Shown here piece by piece: positions 35,625 through 44,939 of a DNA stretch of 64,000 bases. The notes below the pieces were generated by a model. It was not told the origin of the DNA and did no database searches. It worked only from the letters and a program-made list of their open reading frames with translations. The position numbers and the translations under genes were made by a program. Position 1 is the stretch's first letter. Each line of letters begins with the position of its first letter. The DNA lies in assembly GCF_017921975.2 (NCBI RefSeq), contig NZ_JAGEMO020000009.1:1-64000 (forward strand), in the 5' to 3' direction. This stretch comes from Hymenobacter terricola. GTDB lineage: Bacteria; Bacteroidota; Bacteroidia; Cytophagales; Hymenobacteraceae.

Positions 35625-36881
35625 CTAGTGCGTCGGCACGGCTTCGGCGGCAGGCTGGCCGGTTTCTACGGGCGGGTGCTTGCGCAGGGAGCGCACCGCC
35701 AGCGCCGCACTAGCCAAGGCCAGCACCGCTCCCAGTATAAACGGCGCCCCCGGAAAGTGCACCGGTGCTCCTTCCAGCGTGAAATAGTGGAACAAGCCCG
35801 TCATCAGCAGCGGGCCCACCACGCCGGTGGCGCTCATCAGGCTGGTGAGGGCCCCTTGCAGCTCGCCCTGCTCATTGGCCGGCACCTGGCCCGAAATAGT
35901 GCTTTGCAGCGCCGGCCCCGCGATGCCGCCCAGGCAGTAGGGCGCCAGAAATACGAGCATCATCCAGCCCCGCGAGGCAAACGCAAACAGCACAAACCCC
36001 ACCGTGTAGCACAGCAGGCCGATGGCAATGGCCCGCGCCGCCCCCAGCCTGGGGATGGCCACCCGCACCAGCCCGCCCTGCACCAGCACCGAAAACAAGC
36101 CGATGACGCCCAGCGAAATGCCCACCCAATGCTCGGTCCAGCCAAATTTGAGCTCGGTGTAGAACGTCCACACCGACTGAATAGAGGAGCCCGCCAGGTA
36201 AATCAGTAGCAGCGACGCCACCAGGCCAAGCACCGCCGGGTAGCGCCGCAGCCGCAGCAGCGACGCCAGCGGGTTGGCGCGGGACCACTCGAACGGCCGG
36301 CGTTTGGCGGGCACCAGCGACTCGGGCAGCACCAGCAGGCCGTACAGGAAGTTGCACAAGCTTAGCCCCGCCGCCACCATAAACGGCACCCGCGAGCCGA
36401 AACCCGCCAGCAGCCCGCCCACCGTCGGCCCAATAATGAAGCCGATGCCAAACGCCGCGCCCACCATGCCAAAGTTCTGGGCCCGCTTCTCGGGCGTGCT
36501 GATATCGGCAATGTAGGCCGTGGCCGTGGTGAAGCTGGCCCCCGTGATGCCCGCAATCACGCGCCCCACAAACAGCCAGGCCAGCGTGGGGGCGAAGCTC
36601 AGAAAAACGTAATCGAGCCCCAGGCCCAGCAGCGCGGCCAGCAGCACCGGCCGCCGCCCCAGCTTGTCGCTGAGCCCGCCCATCACCGGCGCAAAGCAGA
36701 ACTGCGCCCCCGCATAAGCAAACGTGAGCCAGCCCGAATACACCGCCGCCTGGCTCAGCCCCTCGCCCGTGAGCTGCCGAATGAGCGTGGGCACCACTGG
36801 AATGATGATGCCCAGCCCGCTGACGTCAATCAGCAGCGTAACGAAGATGAAGCCGAGGGCGGGGGAGCGTTTGTCACTCAT
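35625..36881 (-). CDS. TCR/Tet-family MFS drug exporter
   Basis: 418 aa, twelve membrane helices. Antiporter motifs of the TetA group: VSGLGIIIPVVPTLIRQL in helix 1, loop 2-3 motif A GGLSDKLGRRPVLLAAL, RVIAGITGASFTTATAYIAD and helix 5 motif C GAAFGIGFIIGPTVGGLLAG. Likely proton-driven efflux of a small hydrophobic drug; tetracycline resistance should not be assumed because many chromosomal members have other substrates. It is flanked by two members of the small STAS-like family, all on the minus strand. Confidence 0.9.
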   Translation of the reverse strand: MSDKRSPALGFIFVTLLIDVSGLGIIIPVVPTLIRQLTGEGLSQAAVYSGWLTFAYAGAQFCFAPVMGGLSDKLGRRPVLLAALLGLGLDYVFLSFAPTLAWLFVGRVIAGITGASFTTATAYIADISTPEKRAQNFGMVGAAFGIGFIIGPTVGGLLAGFGSRVPFMVAAGLSLCNFLYGLLVLPESLVPAKRRPFEWSRANPLASLLRLRRYPAVLGLVASLLLIYLAGSSIQSVWTFYTELKFGWTEHWVGISLGVIGLFSVLVQGGLVRVAIPRLGAARAIAIGLLCYTVGFVLFAFASRGWMMLVFLAPYCLGGIAGPALQSTISGQVPANEQGELQGALTSLMSATGVVGPLLMTGLFHYFTLEGAPVHFPGAPFILGAVLALASAALAVRSLRKHPPVETGQPAAEAVPTH

Positions 36882-36946
36882 AAGAAATCGGATAACAGCA
36901 AAAAAAGAAGGCTGCGCGTTTGCGATGATGGCTCCGGGCGCCCCCG

Positions 36947-37354
36947 CTATGCCTGGAGCCAGTAGAGGGCCGCGTCTTCCTCAATAAACCGCTCGCCCAC
37001 AAAGGGCTTGTCCACAAAATACGACGCGGGCGGAAAGGCCGCATCGGCGGCCTCGTCGCGCAGGTAAACCGGCGCCATCAGGTAAGCCAGGCGGGTGCGG
37101 CCGCCCAGCCGGGTTGTCAATTGGGGCAGCAAGGTGTCCACCATCCATTGCGCGCCGACCTGGTGCGTGTTCTGCCGGCGCCGCACGTCGAGCAGCCAGC
37201 GGCGGCAGCCACCGGCCACGGCCGCGTCGAGCAGCAGCTCGTAGCCCTGCTGCATCTCGGCCAGCTCAATGGGGCGCAGCCACCGGCCCAGGAGCAGGTC
37301 CAAATCGGCCCGGTAGCTGATTTCCAGAAAATCCTGAACCAGGATGGGACTCAT
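36947..37354 (-). CDS. Small STAS-like protein, paralogue C
   Basis: 135 aa from the ATG at 37354; an upstream start at 37405 would add 17 residues. Pattern EISYRADLDLLLGRWLRP, RWLLDVRRRQNTH, WMVDTLLPQLTTRLGG, RLAYLMAPVY and C-terminal FIEEDAALYWLQA. Sits directly upstream of the Tet-type exporter (65 bases), with another copy directly after it, so the three may be one transcript. Function unknown. Confidence 0.6.
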   Translation of the reverse strand: MSPILVQDFLEISYRADLDLLLGRWLRPIELAEMQQGYELLLDAAVAGGCRRWLLDVRRRQNTHQVGAQWMVDTLLPQLTTRLGGRTRLAYLMAPVYLRDEAADAAFPPASYFVDKPFVGERFIEEDAALYWLQA

Positions 37355-37534
37355 GTGCGACAGATGAAAGGCAAAAAGCAAAGGTAGCGCCGTGACTTTC
37401 GCCACAAATTTCCACCGGGCCTTCCTCGCACGAAACTCGCTGAATGAGCCGGTCTTATCCTACTTGCACCCGCCCTGGCGCAACGGCTTTGGCCGGAAAT
37501 GAAGGCCCCCAGGCCGCAAATAAGCGACCAGGCC

Positions 37535-37564
37535 TTGTTTTGAGAAAAAATCCCCTTACCTTTG
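37535..37564 (+). promoter_or_regulatory. tRNA promoter, Bacteroidota consensus
   Basis: TTG (37535-37537), 19 bases, TACCTTTG (37557-37564), an exact TAnnTTTG. The tRNA starts 12 bases further on. This is the best promoter in the window and sets the spacing used to judge others. Confidence 0.75.
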
Positions 37565-37576
37565 TATCACAAACAG

Positions 37577-37649
<73 letters not shown>

Positions 37650-37652
37650 CCT

Positions 37653-37686
37653 AAAAGGCCGTTTCCAATCTGGAAACGGCCTTTTT
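37653..37686. terminator. Terminator shared by the tRNA and the uvrA-like gene
   Basis: AAAAGGCCGTTTCC and GGAAACGGCCTTTTT, ten GC-rich pairs, loop AATCT. It is symmetric, so it can stop the tRNA transcript from the left and the uvrA-like transcript from the right. Confidence 0.9.
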
Positions 37687-37713
37687 CTTTGGGGCTAATC
37701 AATAATTAGGTTG

Positions 37714-40254
37714 TTACGCCTCGCTTAGGAAGCGTGTCAGGTACGGGGCGGTGCAGCTGGCCTGCACCAGCGCCACTTCGGCTGGCTGCCCGGCGGCCAC
37801 TACCCGGCCACCTTCTTCGCCCGCGCCGGGGCCGATGTCGATGACCCAATCGGAGCCGGCTACTACGCGCATGTCGTGCTCCACCACGATGACGGTGTTG
37901 CCGGCCGCCACGAGGCCTTCGAGTTGCAGCAGAAGCTTTTCCACGTCGGAGGGATGAAGGCCGGTGGTGGGCTCGTCGAGGACGTAGAGCGTGTTGCCGC
38001 GGCCAATGCGCTGGAGCTCGGTGGCGAGCTTGATGCGCTGGGCCTCACCGCCGGACAGCTCGGTGGCGGGCTGGCCGAGGCGCAGGTAGCCCAGGCCCAC
38101 TTCGCGCAGCACCGTGAGGGCACGGTAGATGGCAGGCTCGTCGGCGAAGAATTCCCAGGCGTCGTCCACGGTCAGGGCCAGCACTGCGGCGATGTTGCGG
38201 TTGCGGTAGGTGACTTCCAGGGTTTTAGCGTTGTAGCGGGCGCCGTGGCAGACCGGGCAGGGCGCGTACACGCTGGGCAGAAACAGCAGCTCCACCATCA
38301 CGAAGCCTTCGCCCTGGCAGTTCTCGCAGCGGCCCTTGGCCACGTTGAAGGAGAAGCGGCCGGCGTCGTAGCGGCGCTTGCGGGCTTCTGGGGTGGCGGC
38401 GAAGAGCTTGCGAACGTGGTCGAACAAGCCCGTGTAGGTGGCCATGTTTGAGCGGGGCGTGCGGCCAATGGGCTTCTGGTCGACGCGCACCAGGCGCTTG
38501 ATGCCTTCCATGCCAGCCGTGATTCGGCCGCCGAGGGTGACGGGCGCGGGCTGCGCCAGGGCATCGGTTTCCTCTTCTTCGGGGCTGATTTCCTGGCCCA
38601 ACTGCTCGGCTACCAATTCGACCAATACCTGGCTCACGAGGCTTGATTTGCCCGAGCCCGACACGCCCGTGACGGTGGTGAACACGCCCAGCGGAAAGGC
38701 CGCGTCGAGCCGATTGAGGTTGTTGCGCGTGACGCCAGCCAGCCGGAGCCAGCCCGTGGGCGTGCGCGCGGGCCGGTCGGGCAGCGCGGGGGCATCAAAA
38801 AGAAACTGCCGGGTCTGGGACGCCGCGATGCGTTGAAGGCCCTCGGGCGGGCCGCTGTAGAGGATTTCGCCGCCCTTCTCGCCGGCGGCCGGGCCCACAT
38901 CCACCAGCCAGTCGGCCTGGCGGATAACGTCCAAATCGTGCTCCACCACGAACAGGGAGTTGCCCGCGCTTTTCAGGCCCGCCAGCGCGGCCAGCAGGGC
39001 CTCGGTATCGGCGGGGTGCAGGCCGGCGGAGGGTTCGTCGAGCACATACACCACGCCGAACAGGTTGGAGTAGAGCTGCGTGGCCAGGCGCAGCCGTTGC
39101 AGCTCGCCGGGCGAAAGCGTGGGCGTGCCGCGCTCCAGCGACAAGTAGCCCAGGCCCAAATCGAGCAATACGGTGAGGCGGGCGGCCAGGTCCTCGGCAA
39201 TGCGCTGGGCCACGATGGCCTGCTCCGGGTGCCCGGCATCGTGCCGCTGTTTCCGGGCGGTGCCCTTGGCGAAGGGCTGCAGCAAAGTTGCCAGGCGCTT
39301 GAGCGGCAGGCGCGACATCTCAGCAATGTCCAGCCCGGCAAATTTCACCGACAAGGACTCCACGCGCAGGCGCTTGCCGTGGCAGGTGGGGCAGTCGCTG
39401 CCCAGCATGTACTGGGCCACGCGCTTCTTCATCAGCGCGCTTTGGGTGGTGGCGAAGGTGTGCAGCACGTACTTTTTTACGCCCGTGAAGGTGCCCATGT
39501 AGTTGGGCGGCTCGCGGCGCTTGATGGCGCGCTGGGTTTCCCGGGGCGAGTAGCCGGGGTACACGGGCAGCACCGGCTGCTCCCCGGTGAACAGAATCCA
39601 GTCGCGGTCCTTCTGCGGGAGGTCGCGCCAGGGCGTGTCCACGTCGAAGCCCATGCTCACCAGGATGTCGCGCTGGTTCTGGCCACCCCAGGCCTGCGGC
39701 CACGCCGCAATGGCCCGTTCCCGAATGGTGAGCGACGGGTCGGGCACCATGCTGGCTTCGGTCACTTCGTACACGCGGCCCAGGCCGTGGCAGGTGGGGC
39801 AGGCGCCCTCGGCCGTGTTGGGCGAAAATGCTTCGGCGTAGACAATGCCCTGGCCCGCTGGGTAGTCGCCGGCCCGCGAGTACAGCATCCGCAGCAAATT
39901 GGAAAGCGTGGTGACCGAACCCACCGACGAGCGGGTGCTGGGCGCGCCGCGCTGCTGCTGCAGGGCCACAGCCGGTGGTAGCCCGTCGATAGAAGTGACT
40001 TCAGGCACCGCCATCTGGTGAAACAGCCGCCGCGCATACGGCGACACCGACTCCAGGTAGCGCCGCTGCGCCTCGGCGTAGAGCGTGCCGAACGCCAGGC
40101 TCGACTTGCCGGAGCCCGACACGCCGGTGAACACCACCAGCGCATCGCGGGGAATGTCGACGTCGACGTTTTTGAGGTTGTGCTCGCGGGCCCCGCGCAC
40201 GCGCACGAAACCGGAGAAAGTAGCGGAAGGGAACTGATGAGAATGCTTGGCCAT
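37714..40254 (-). CDS. Class II UvrA-like ABC ATPase
   Basis: 846 aa from the ATG at 40254 ([10 protein letters not shown]). Two ABC modules: Walker [21 protein letters not shown], altered signature [13 protein letters not shown] and Walker [17 protein letters not shown] in the first half; [26 protein letters not shown] and [15 protein letters not shown] in the second. Zinc Cys pairs [26 protein letters not shown] and CPVCHGARY. It is shorter than repair UvrA (about 940 aa), as in class II proteins that lack the UvrB-binding insert and are linked to resistance against DNA-binding drugs. The main uvrA is probably elsewhere. Confidence 0.85.
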   Translation of the reverse strand: MAKHSHQFPSATFSGFVRVRGAREHNLKNVDVDIPRDALVVFTGVSGSGKSSLAFGTLYAEAQRRYLESVSPYARRLFHQMAVPEVTSIDGLPPAVALQQQRGAPSTRSSVGSVTTLSNLLRMLYSRAGDYPAGQGIVYAEAFSPNTAEGACPTCHGLGRVYEVTEASMVPDPSLTIRERAIAAWPQAWGGQNQRDILVSMGFDVDTPWRDLPQKDRDWILFTGEQPVLPVYPGYSPRETQRAIKRREPPNYMGTFTGVKKYVLHTFATTQSALMKKRVAQYMLGSDCPTCHGKRLRVESLSVKFAGLDIAEMSRLPLKRLATLLQPFAKGTARKQRHDAGHPEQAIVAQRIAEDLAARLTVLLDLGLGYLSLERGTPTLSPGELQRLRLATQLYSNLFGVVYVLDEPSAGLHPADTEALLAALAGLKSAGNSLFVVEHDLDVIRQADWLVDVGPAAGEKGGEILYSGPPEGLQRIAASQTRQFLFDAPALPDRPARTPTGWLRLAGVTRNNLNRLDAAFPLGVFTTVTGVSGSGKSSLVSQVLVELVAEQLGQEISPEEEETDALAQPAPVTLGGRITAGMEGIKRLVRVDQKPIGRTPRSNMATYTGLFDHVRKLFAATPEARKRRYDAGRFSFNVAKGRCENCQGEGFVMVELLFLPSVYAPCPVCHGARYNAKTLEVTYRNRNIAAVLALTVDDAWEFFADEPAIYRALTVLREVGLGYLRLGQPATELSGGEAQRIKLATELQRIGRGNTLYVLDEPTTGLHPSDVEKLLLQLEGLVAAGNTVIVVEHDMRVVAGSDWVIDIGPGAGEEGGRVVAAGQPAEVALVQASCTAPYLTRFLSEA

Positions 40255-40390
40255 ACACACGAAGCAGGTGGTCGAAAGACGAATACCCGGGTGCATACGG
40301 TGATAATGCCGGCAACAGCCTAAGTGAAACTGCAAAGCACTGGCGTGTATGCTGGTTATAGTCCACAGCAGTGTTTGTTGGCAGCACCCC

Positions 40391-40429
40391 AAAAAAAAAC
40401 ACCGCCCGGCCAGAGTGGCCGGGCGGTGC
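40391..40429 (-). terminator. Terminator after the small lipoprotein gene
   Basis: ACCGCCCGGCC (40401-40411) and GGCCGGGCGGT (40417-40427), loop of 5, with nine T on the minus strand (40399-40391). Confidence 0.9.
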
Positions 40430-40455
40430 AGGATGCCGGGAATAGTTACTCGGGC

Positions 40456-40962
40456 TTAATGCGCGAACGTAGTCGTGATGGTGCAAATCGAGGCTTTGCC
40501 GTCGGCGGCCGGCGCGGCAGACGTCAGGCGTAGCGTGCTGGCTGTCAGCTCGGCAATGCCATAGCTGCGCAGGTGGTCCTGCTCGGTTGCAACCAGCGAA
40601 TCGGCGGCGGCGTTCAGGTGCCATTTGCCCAAAGCGGGGTCGGCGATTTTGCCGTCGGATAGGGGGCCGCGCAACAGCGTGAACGTGCCGTCGGCTTTGT
40701 AGGCGGCGTTCTGAATCAGCCTGGACGGTTTGGCCCGCAGAAACAGGTCGGAAGTAGCGGCCGGTTTGCCAGCTTCGGTGGCCACGCTAACGGTGAGGCC
40801 GGTTTGGTGCCAGTTGCCGGCGGTCAGCAGGTCGGCATTAGCCAGGACCGAAGTCGCGGCAACAGCCTGAGGAGAAGCGACGGCTTTTTCTTCCTCTTTT
40901 TTGCAAGAAGCAAAGGTCAGTGCAGCCGCGGCTACAGCTATAAATAAGGGCGTTTTTTTCAT
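40456..40962 (-). CDS. Small lipoprotein of unknown function
   Basis: 168 aa from the ATG at 40962 (MKKTPLFIAVAAAALTFASC). Lipobox FASC at residues 17-20, followed by KKEEEK, a charged linker often seen in exported lipoproteins. The rest contains LLTAGNWHQTGLTVSVATEA, KADGTFTLLRG and GKWHLNAAADSLVAT, the layout of small lipocalin-like Bacteroidota lipoproteins in which W-x-x-x-G-x-x-x-F marks strands. Function unknown. Confidence 0.7.
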   Translation of the reverse strand: MKKTPLFIAVAAAALTFASCKKEEEKAVASPQAVAATSVLANADLLTAGNWHQTGLTVSVATEAGKPAATSDLFLRAKPSRLIQNAAYKADGTFTLLRGPLSDGKIADPALGKWHLNAAADSLVATEQDHLRSYGIAELTASTLRLTSAAPAADGKASICTITTTFAH

Positions 40963-41319
40963 GCAAACGTTGGGTAATTGATGCAATACCTGCTTTTAGG
41001 TACTGGCACTAATGGAACATAAAATTTATAGCGGGCAACCGGTCACTTGCAGAATCCAGCTTGGTTCCTGACTGCGAGCCTAACTGGCCTCTGCGAAATT
41101 AGGTTCACTATTTCGCGGAAAAAGACTATTCTTCAAATTTTTTGCCCGTAAAATCACATTTCATTAAATTGCTTAAAGCATTGAAAAAAAGACAATTGCA
41201 AAATATAAGCATCGCCGGAATTCGATGCTAATCAGAAATTCATTTTGCCGCTATTGGTTTTGTTATGTAGTGCAATAATGGCCGTCAGCGCCGCTGAGCG
41301 CGGTAAGTCCCCCAATGCG
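40963..41319. other. AT-richer intergenic region
   Basis: 357 bases between the lipoprotein start and the GH128 stop. Clearly richer in A/T (41100-41240) than its surroundings. It must contain the lipoprotein promoter; I see no coding signal, RNA gene or strong hairpin. Confidence 0.5.
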
Positions 41320-42855
41320 CTAACGCTTCGTGAACCGCTGGGTGAGCTGGCGCTGGCCGGTGGTGGTGGCGCGCACCACGTAGAGGCCGGTGGGCAGGGC
41401 TGCAATGTTCAGCACGCCATCCGGAGTAGGGCGGCTGGTGAGCACCGTGCGGCCCAGCGCGTCGACCACGGCCAGGGATTGAAGGCGGGCATTGGTTGGC
41501 AGCGCGATGTGCAGCTCGGTTTCGGCCGGATTGGGGTAGAGGCGCAGGGCATCGGCATCGGCGGGCCGGGTGGCCGTGGTGGTGCCGGCGGGGCTGCCAA
41601 ACACTTCGATTTCCCAGAGTGAGTAGCCGTAGGTGGTGGCGCGGCGGGTGCCATAGAGGCGCAGGTAGCGGCCCCGGGCCGTAAGGCCGGTGAGGTTGTC
41701 CAGGCCGCCGTCGCTGTTGATGACTGTTTGAATGGGCGTCCAGTAGAGGCCGTCGGGAGAGGTCTGGATTTGGTAATCCAGGGCGTGGGCGGCTTCCCAG
41801 CTGAGCTGCACGCGAGTGAAGTTCTGGAGTGCGCCGAAGTCCAGTTGCAGGTACTGCGGGTCGGCGAAAACGCTGCCCCAGCGGGTGTTGATGTCGTGGT
41901 CGGTGGCGTTGGAGGCGTTGAGGGAAGTGGTTTCGCTGGACGATGCCGTGACGGCCACGGGCGTGAGCCGGCCCGGTTCCCAGCCCACGGGCCGGCCCAC
42001 GTATTCCTGGCCCAGGGCGGTGAGCTGGCCGGAAGCGCCCAGCAGGTTGATGTTGGGAATCTGGCCGTTGCGACCCGAAAACCAGGCGTAGCGGAACACG
42101 GCGGGTTCTTTTTCGAGGTAGTTCACGGCGTCGAGCATATACTTCTGCTGCACGGCCGGGGAAATCTGGGCGGCGGGCATGTCGCCGCAGGCAAACTCGG
42201 TGAGCCAGATGGGCTTGTTATACTTCTTCAGCTCTCCGATTTTTTCGCGCAGATACCGCTCCTCGCACACGTAGGTGTGCACCGCGATGTAGTCGACCTG
42301 GCAGCTGGGGCAGGCGGCAAAAAAGGCGTCCAGGTACTGTACCGGCGAGTAGTACGTCACCCCGTTTTGCACCACGCAATTGCCGCAGTAGTTCACGGCG
42401 GGCGCCACCAGCTGCAGGTTGCGCTGGCGGGCCACGGTTTCCAGCACCGGCCAGAGCGCGGCGGCTTGGTTGGGCGTCAGGTTGGCCTGGTCGAGGAAGT
42501 TGGGCTCGTTGAAACCCAGCAGGTAGCGGGCGCCGTTCGGGATGTTGGCGGCCAGCTGGCTGGCCGTAACCGTGCCGCTGCCCAGGGTGGCGCCCCACTG
42601 CATGGGCACGTAGTCGAAACCGAGGCCCGCGTACACGCCGGCCGCGCCGGCTTCGGGCACGGAGGCCCAGTTATACCACCAGCTGAGGCCGGGAGCCAGC
42701 GCCTGCAAATCGGCGGCCGAGTGGTAGCCATAGGCGAGGCCGCGCTTGGGGCTGCGGGTTTGGGCCGTGGCAGGGCTGCCGAAAGCCAGCAGCGCCGCCA
42801 GTATTCCGCTCAGCAGGTGGGTTGAAAGGCGTTGAAATCGGTGGTTGGTGGCCAT
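41320..42855 (-). CDS. GH128 (Asl1-like) glucanase with discoidin domain and T9SS tail
   Basis: 511 aa. Signal peptide to about residue 31. The catalytic part (35-280) has the Asl1-like layout of GH128 beta-1,3-glucanases: GLAYGYHSAADLQALAPGLS, WWYNWASVPEAG, YVPMQWGATL, LLGFNEPNFLDQANLTP (acid/base Glu), VDYIAVHTYVCEERYL and KPIWLTEFACGD (nucleophile Glu). Residues 300-415 resemble an F5/8 type C carbohydrate-binding domain (NTRWGSVFADPQYLQLDFGA). The end LYPNPAETELHIALP ... GLYVVRATTTGQRQL is a T9SS sorting domain. Sits 68 bases after the GH16 gene, so the two form an operon for beta-glucan breakdown. Confidence 0.85.
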   Translation of the reverse strand: MATNHRFQRLSTHLLSGILAALLAFGSPATAQTRSPKRGLAYGYHSAADLQALAPGLSWWYNWASVPEAGAAGVYAGLGFDYVPMQWGATLGSGTVTASQLAANIPNGARYLLGFNEPNFLDQANLTPNQAAALWPVLETVARQRNLQLVAPAVNYCGNCVVQNGVTYYSPVQYLDAFFAACPSCQVDYIAVHTYVCEERYLREKIGELKKYNKPIWLTEFACGDMPAAQISPAVQQKYMLDAVNYLEKEPAVFRYAWFSGRNGQIPNINLLGASGQLTALGQEYVGRPVGWEPGRLTPVAVTASSSETTSLNASNATDHDINTRWGSVFADPQYLQLDFGALQNFTRVQLSWEAAHALDYQIQTSPDGLYWTPIQTVINSDGGLDNLTGLTARGRYLRLYGTRRATTYGYSLWEIEVFGSPAGTTTATRPADADALRLYPNPAETELHIALPTNARLQSLAVVDALGRTVLTSRPTPDGVLNIAALPTGLYVVRATTTGQRQLTQRFTKR

Positions 42856-42923
42856 TGTTCAGCGGAAAAAACCAGTGGGCAAGTTCGTCAAAACCTGCCC
42901 GCTGGCAACCATCCCATGGAAAG

Positions 42924-44354
42924 TTACCTGGTAAAGCGGCGGGTTTCGGGCAGCTTGCCTTCGGCCGAGACTTTGAGGGTGTAAACGCCCGGCGGCAGCG
43001 CCGAAACATCGACGCGGCCGGCCGCGGCCGAGCCGGCGGCTACCGGCCGGCCCCAGGCATCCAGAATCTGAAACTGACTGCCCGCGAGGCTTTGCTCGGA
43101 GCGCAGCTGGAGGCGGTCGGTGGCCGGGTTCGGGTACAGCTCCAGGTTGAAGGCCGTGGCCGCTGGCACGGGCTTATCGGGCGAGGCGGCCGAGCGGGCG
43201 CCGGTGCGGGTGATTCGCACCCAGTTGAGGTTGTAGCCGCCGGTTTGGGCAAATACGCCGAAGTTGTAGGTGCCGGCGTTGATGGTCAATGATTTAGACA
43301 CGGTGGTCCAGTTCTGCCAGCCGCCGGTACCGGGGATGGCCGTGTTGCCCAGCTGGATGGAACCGGCATTCAAATCCGAAGAAATGGTGCCGCCATTTGC
43401 CCCACTGGCCACGCGGTACTCGATGTTGTAGGTGCCCGAAGTGGGGAAGTTGATGCTGTTCCACACCAGGTAGTCGCCGGCGTCGATGTAGCCCATGTCC
43501 TGGCCGCCGCCGGTGTCGGCGCAGCTTTCCACCACCATGCCGTTGTTCACGTTGGCGGCCTCAGCCTGCAGGGTAACGGAGGAAGGCGGGGGTGTGCTCG
43601 TCAACTGGTATACGCGCACATAGTCGACGGACATGGTGGCGGGCAGCTTGCTTTCGTCCACGGTCTGGCCGGGCCAGTCGCCGGCTACGGCCAGGTTCAG
43701 GAGCAGGAAAAAGGGCTTCTGGAACTCCTCGGTGCCGCCCGTACCGTTGGTGATGTTGATTTCGTGGTACTTGGTGCCATCCATGAACCAGCGGATGTAG
43801 GTCGGCGTCCATTCCACGCTGTAAACGTGGTAGGCATTGGGGGTGGTGGCGATGTTGTTGCCGTACGAAGCGTGGCCGTTGCTGTCCCAGTGCACAGTGC
43901 CGTAGGTGCGGCTGTCGGCGTTTATCTGCTCCATGATGTCAATTTCGCCGCAGTAGGGCCAGCTCACCGAGCCGATATTGGCGCCCAGCATCCAGAACGC
44001 GGGCCACAGACCCTGGCCCAGCGGCAGCTTAATGCGGGCCTCCATCTTGCCGTAGGTGAACTGCTTCAGGCCCTGCGTTTTCATACGGGCCGAGGTGTAG
44101 GGCATGCCGCCCACGCTCTGCTTGCGGGCCGTGATTTGCAGCTCGCCGTTCACCACCGTGGCGTTGGCGGACTGGTAATACTGTTTCTCGTTGTTGCCCC
44201 AGCCGCCGCCGCCAGTCTCGAACACCCAGTTCGGGCCAATGCCGGTGGTGAACTCATCGGCCCAGACCTGCTGGTAGGTTTGGGCCCGGGCGGCCGGGCG
44301 GCCAAGCAGCAGCAAGGCCGCCGCGCCCAAAATCGAAGTAAGCGTTAGTTTCAT
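42924..44354 (-). CDS. GH16 laminarinase-type glucanase with CBM6-like domain and T9SS tail
   Basis: 476 aa from the ATG at 44354 (MKLTLTSILGAAALLLLG, signal peptide). Catalytic GH16 domain about 25-260: GWGNNEKQYYQSANATVVNG, MEARIKLPLGQGLWPAFWML, CGEIDIMEQI with the E-x-D-x-x-E active site, and MSVDYVRVYQ. A CBM6-like domain follows (LQAEAANVNNGMVVESCADT, MGYIDAGDYLVWNSINFP), then a T9SS tail (LYPNPATDRLQLRSEQ ... GVYTLKVSAEGK). Should cut beta-1,3(4)-glucans outside the cell, with GH128 as partner. First gene of the pair. Confidence 0.9.
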   Translation of the reverse strand: MKLTLTSILGAAALLLLGRPAARAQTYQQVWADEFTTGIGPNWVFETGGGGWGNNEKQYYQSANATVVNGELQITARKQSVGGMPYTSARMKTQGLKQFTYGKMEARIKLPLGQGLWPAFWMLGANIGSVSWPYCGEIDIMEQINADSRTYGTVHWDSNGHASYGNNIATTPNAYHVYSVEWTPTYIRWFMDGTKYHEINITNGTGGTEEFQKPFFLLLNLAVAGDWPGQTVDESKLPATMSVDYVRVYQLTSTPPPSSVTLQAEAANVNNGMVVESCADTGGGQDMGYIDAGDYLVWNSINFPTSGTYNIEYRVASGANGGTISSDLNAGSIQLGNTAIPGTGGWQNWTTVSKSLTINAGTYNFGVFAQTGGYNLNWVRITRTGARSAASPDKPVPAATAFNLELYPNPATDRLQLRSEQSLAGSQFQILDAWGRPVAAGSAAAGRVDVSALPPGVYTLKVSAEGKLPETRRFTR

Positions 44355-44939
44355 GGTGGTGTGGGAATTGGTGAAATGTGGCTGGAAAAAGAAGTTAGGA
44401 GAAGCCGCCGGCAGCCGGGTACGCCCAGTGGAAAAGGCCGGCAATGCCACCGCCTGGGGCTGGAGAAATGCTGAGCGGCGAAAGCGTCCGAAGCAGCCCG
44501 TTTGCCGCCGCTGCAGGCAGGAGATGCCGGAGCGGGGGTGGCCAAATGTCAGCCTTTCTGCCGGCAACACAAGGCCCAGGCGGCACCCTTTCAGGGCCTT
44601 GGCAAGCAGCGTAGCCGCCAGCTTATACACTTACAGCACATGCCGAATCTGGCTGCTGGGCCGAAATAAACCCGCAATCGTTGCCGGAAAATCGGGCCTG
44701 GCACAACGGCTAAAAAACACGTAAAAAATTGCGCGTTGGCCAAAATATTTTTCTTTTTCTGAGCCAATGGTCCGCAGCCCACGACCAGCACTTGCCGCAG
44801 AGCAATTCTTTTGGAATTATCCCAAGAATAGCTTTTCATACTACAGGAACATCGCCGCACGCTTTTTGGGCCCGCTACCATCTCCGCATCCGGCCTGCAC
44901 TGGGTGTAGCGGGCCGCGGCCGCCCTCGCCCGCGGGCCC
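44355..44939. other. Intergenic region upstream of GH16
   Basis: 585 bases between the GH16 start and the stop of the NCS1 transporter gene. Reading frames here are shadows without family features. The stretch 44700-44770 is A/T-rich and may be the GH16 promoter area. No hairpin terminator for the NCS1 gene could be identified. Confidence 0.5.
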
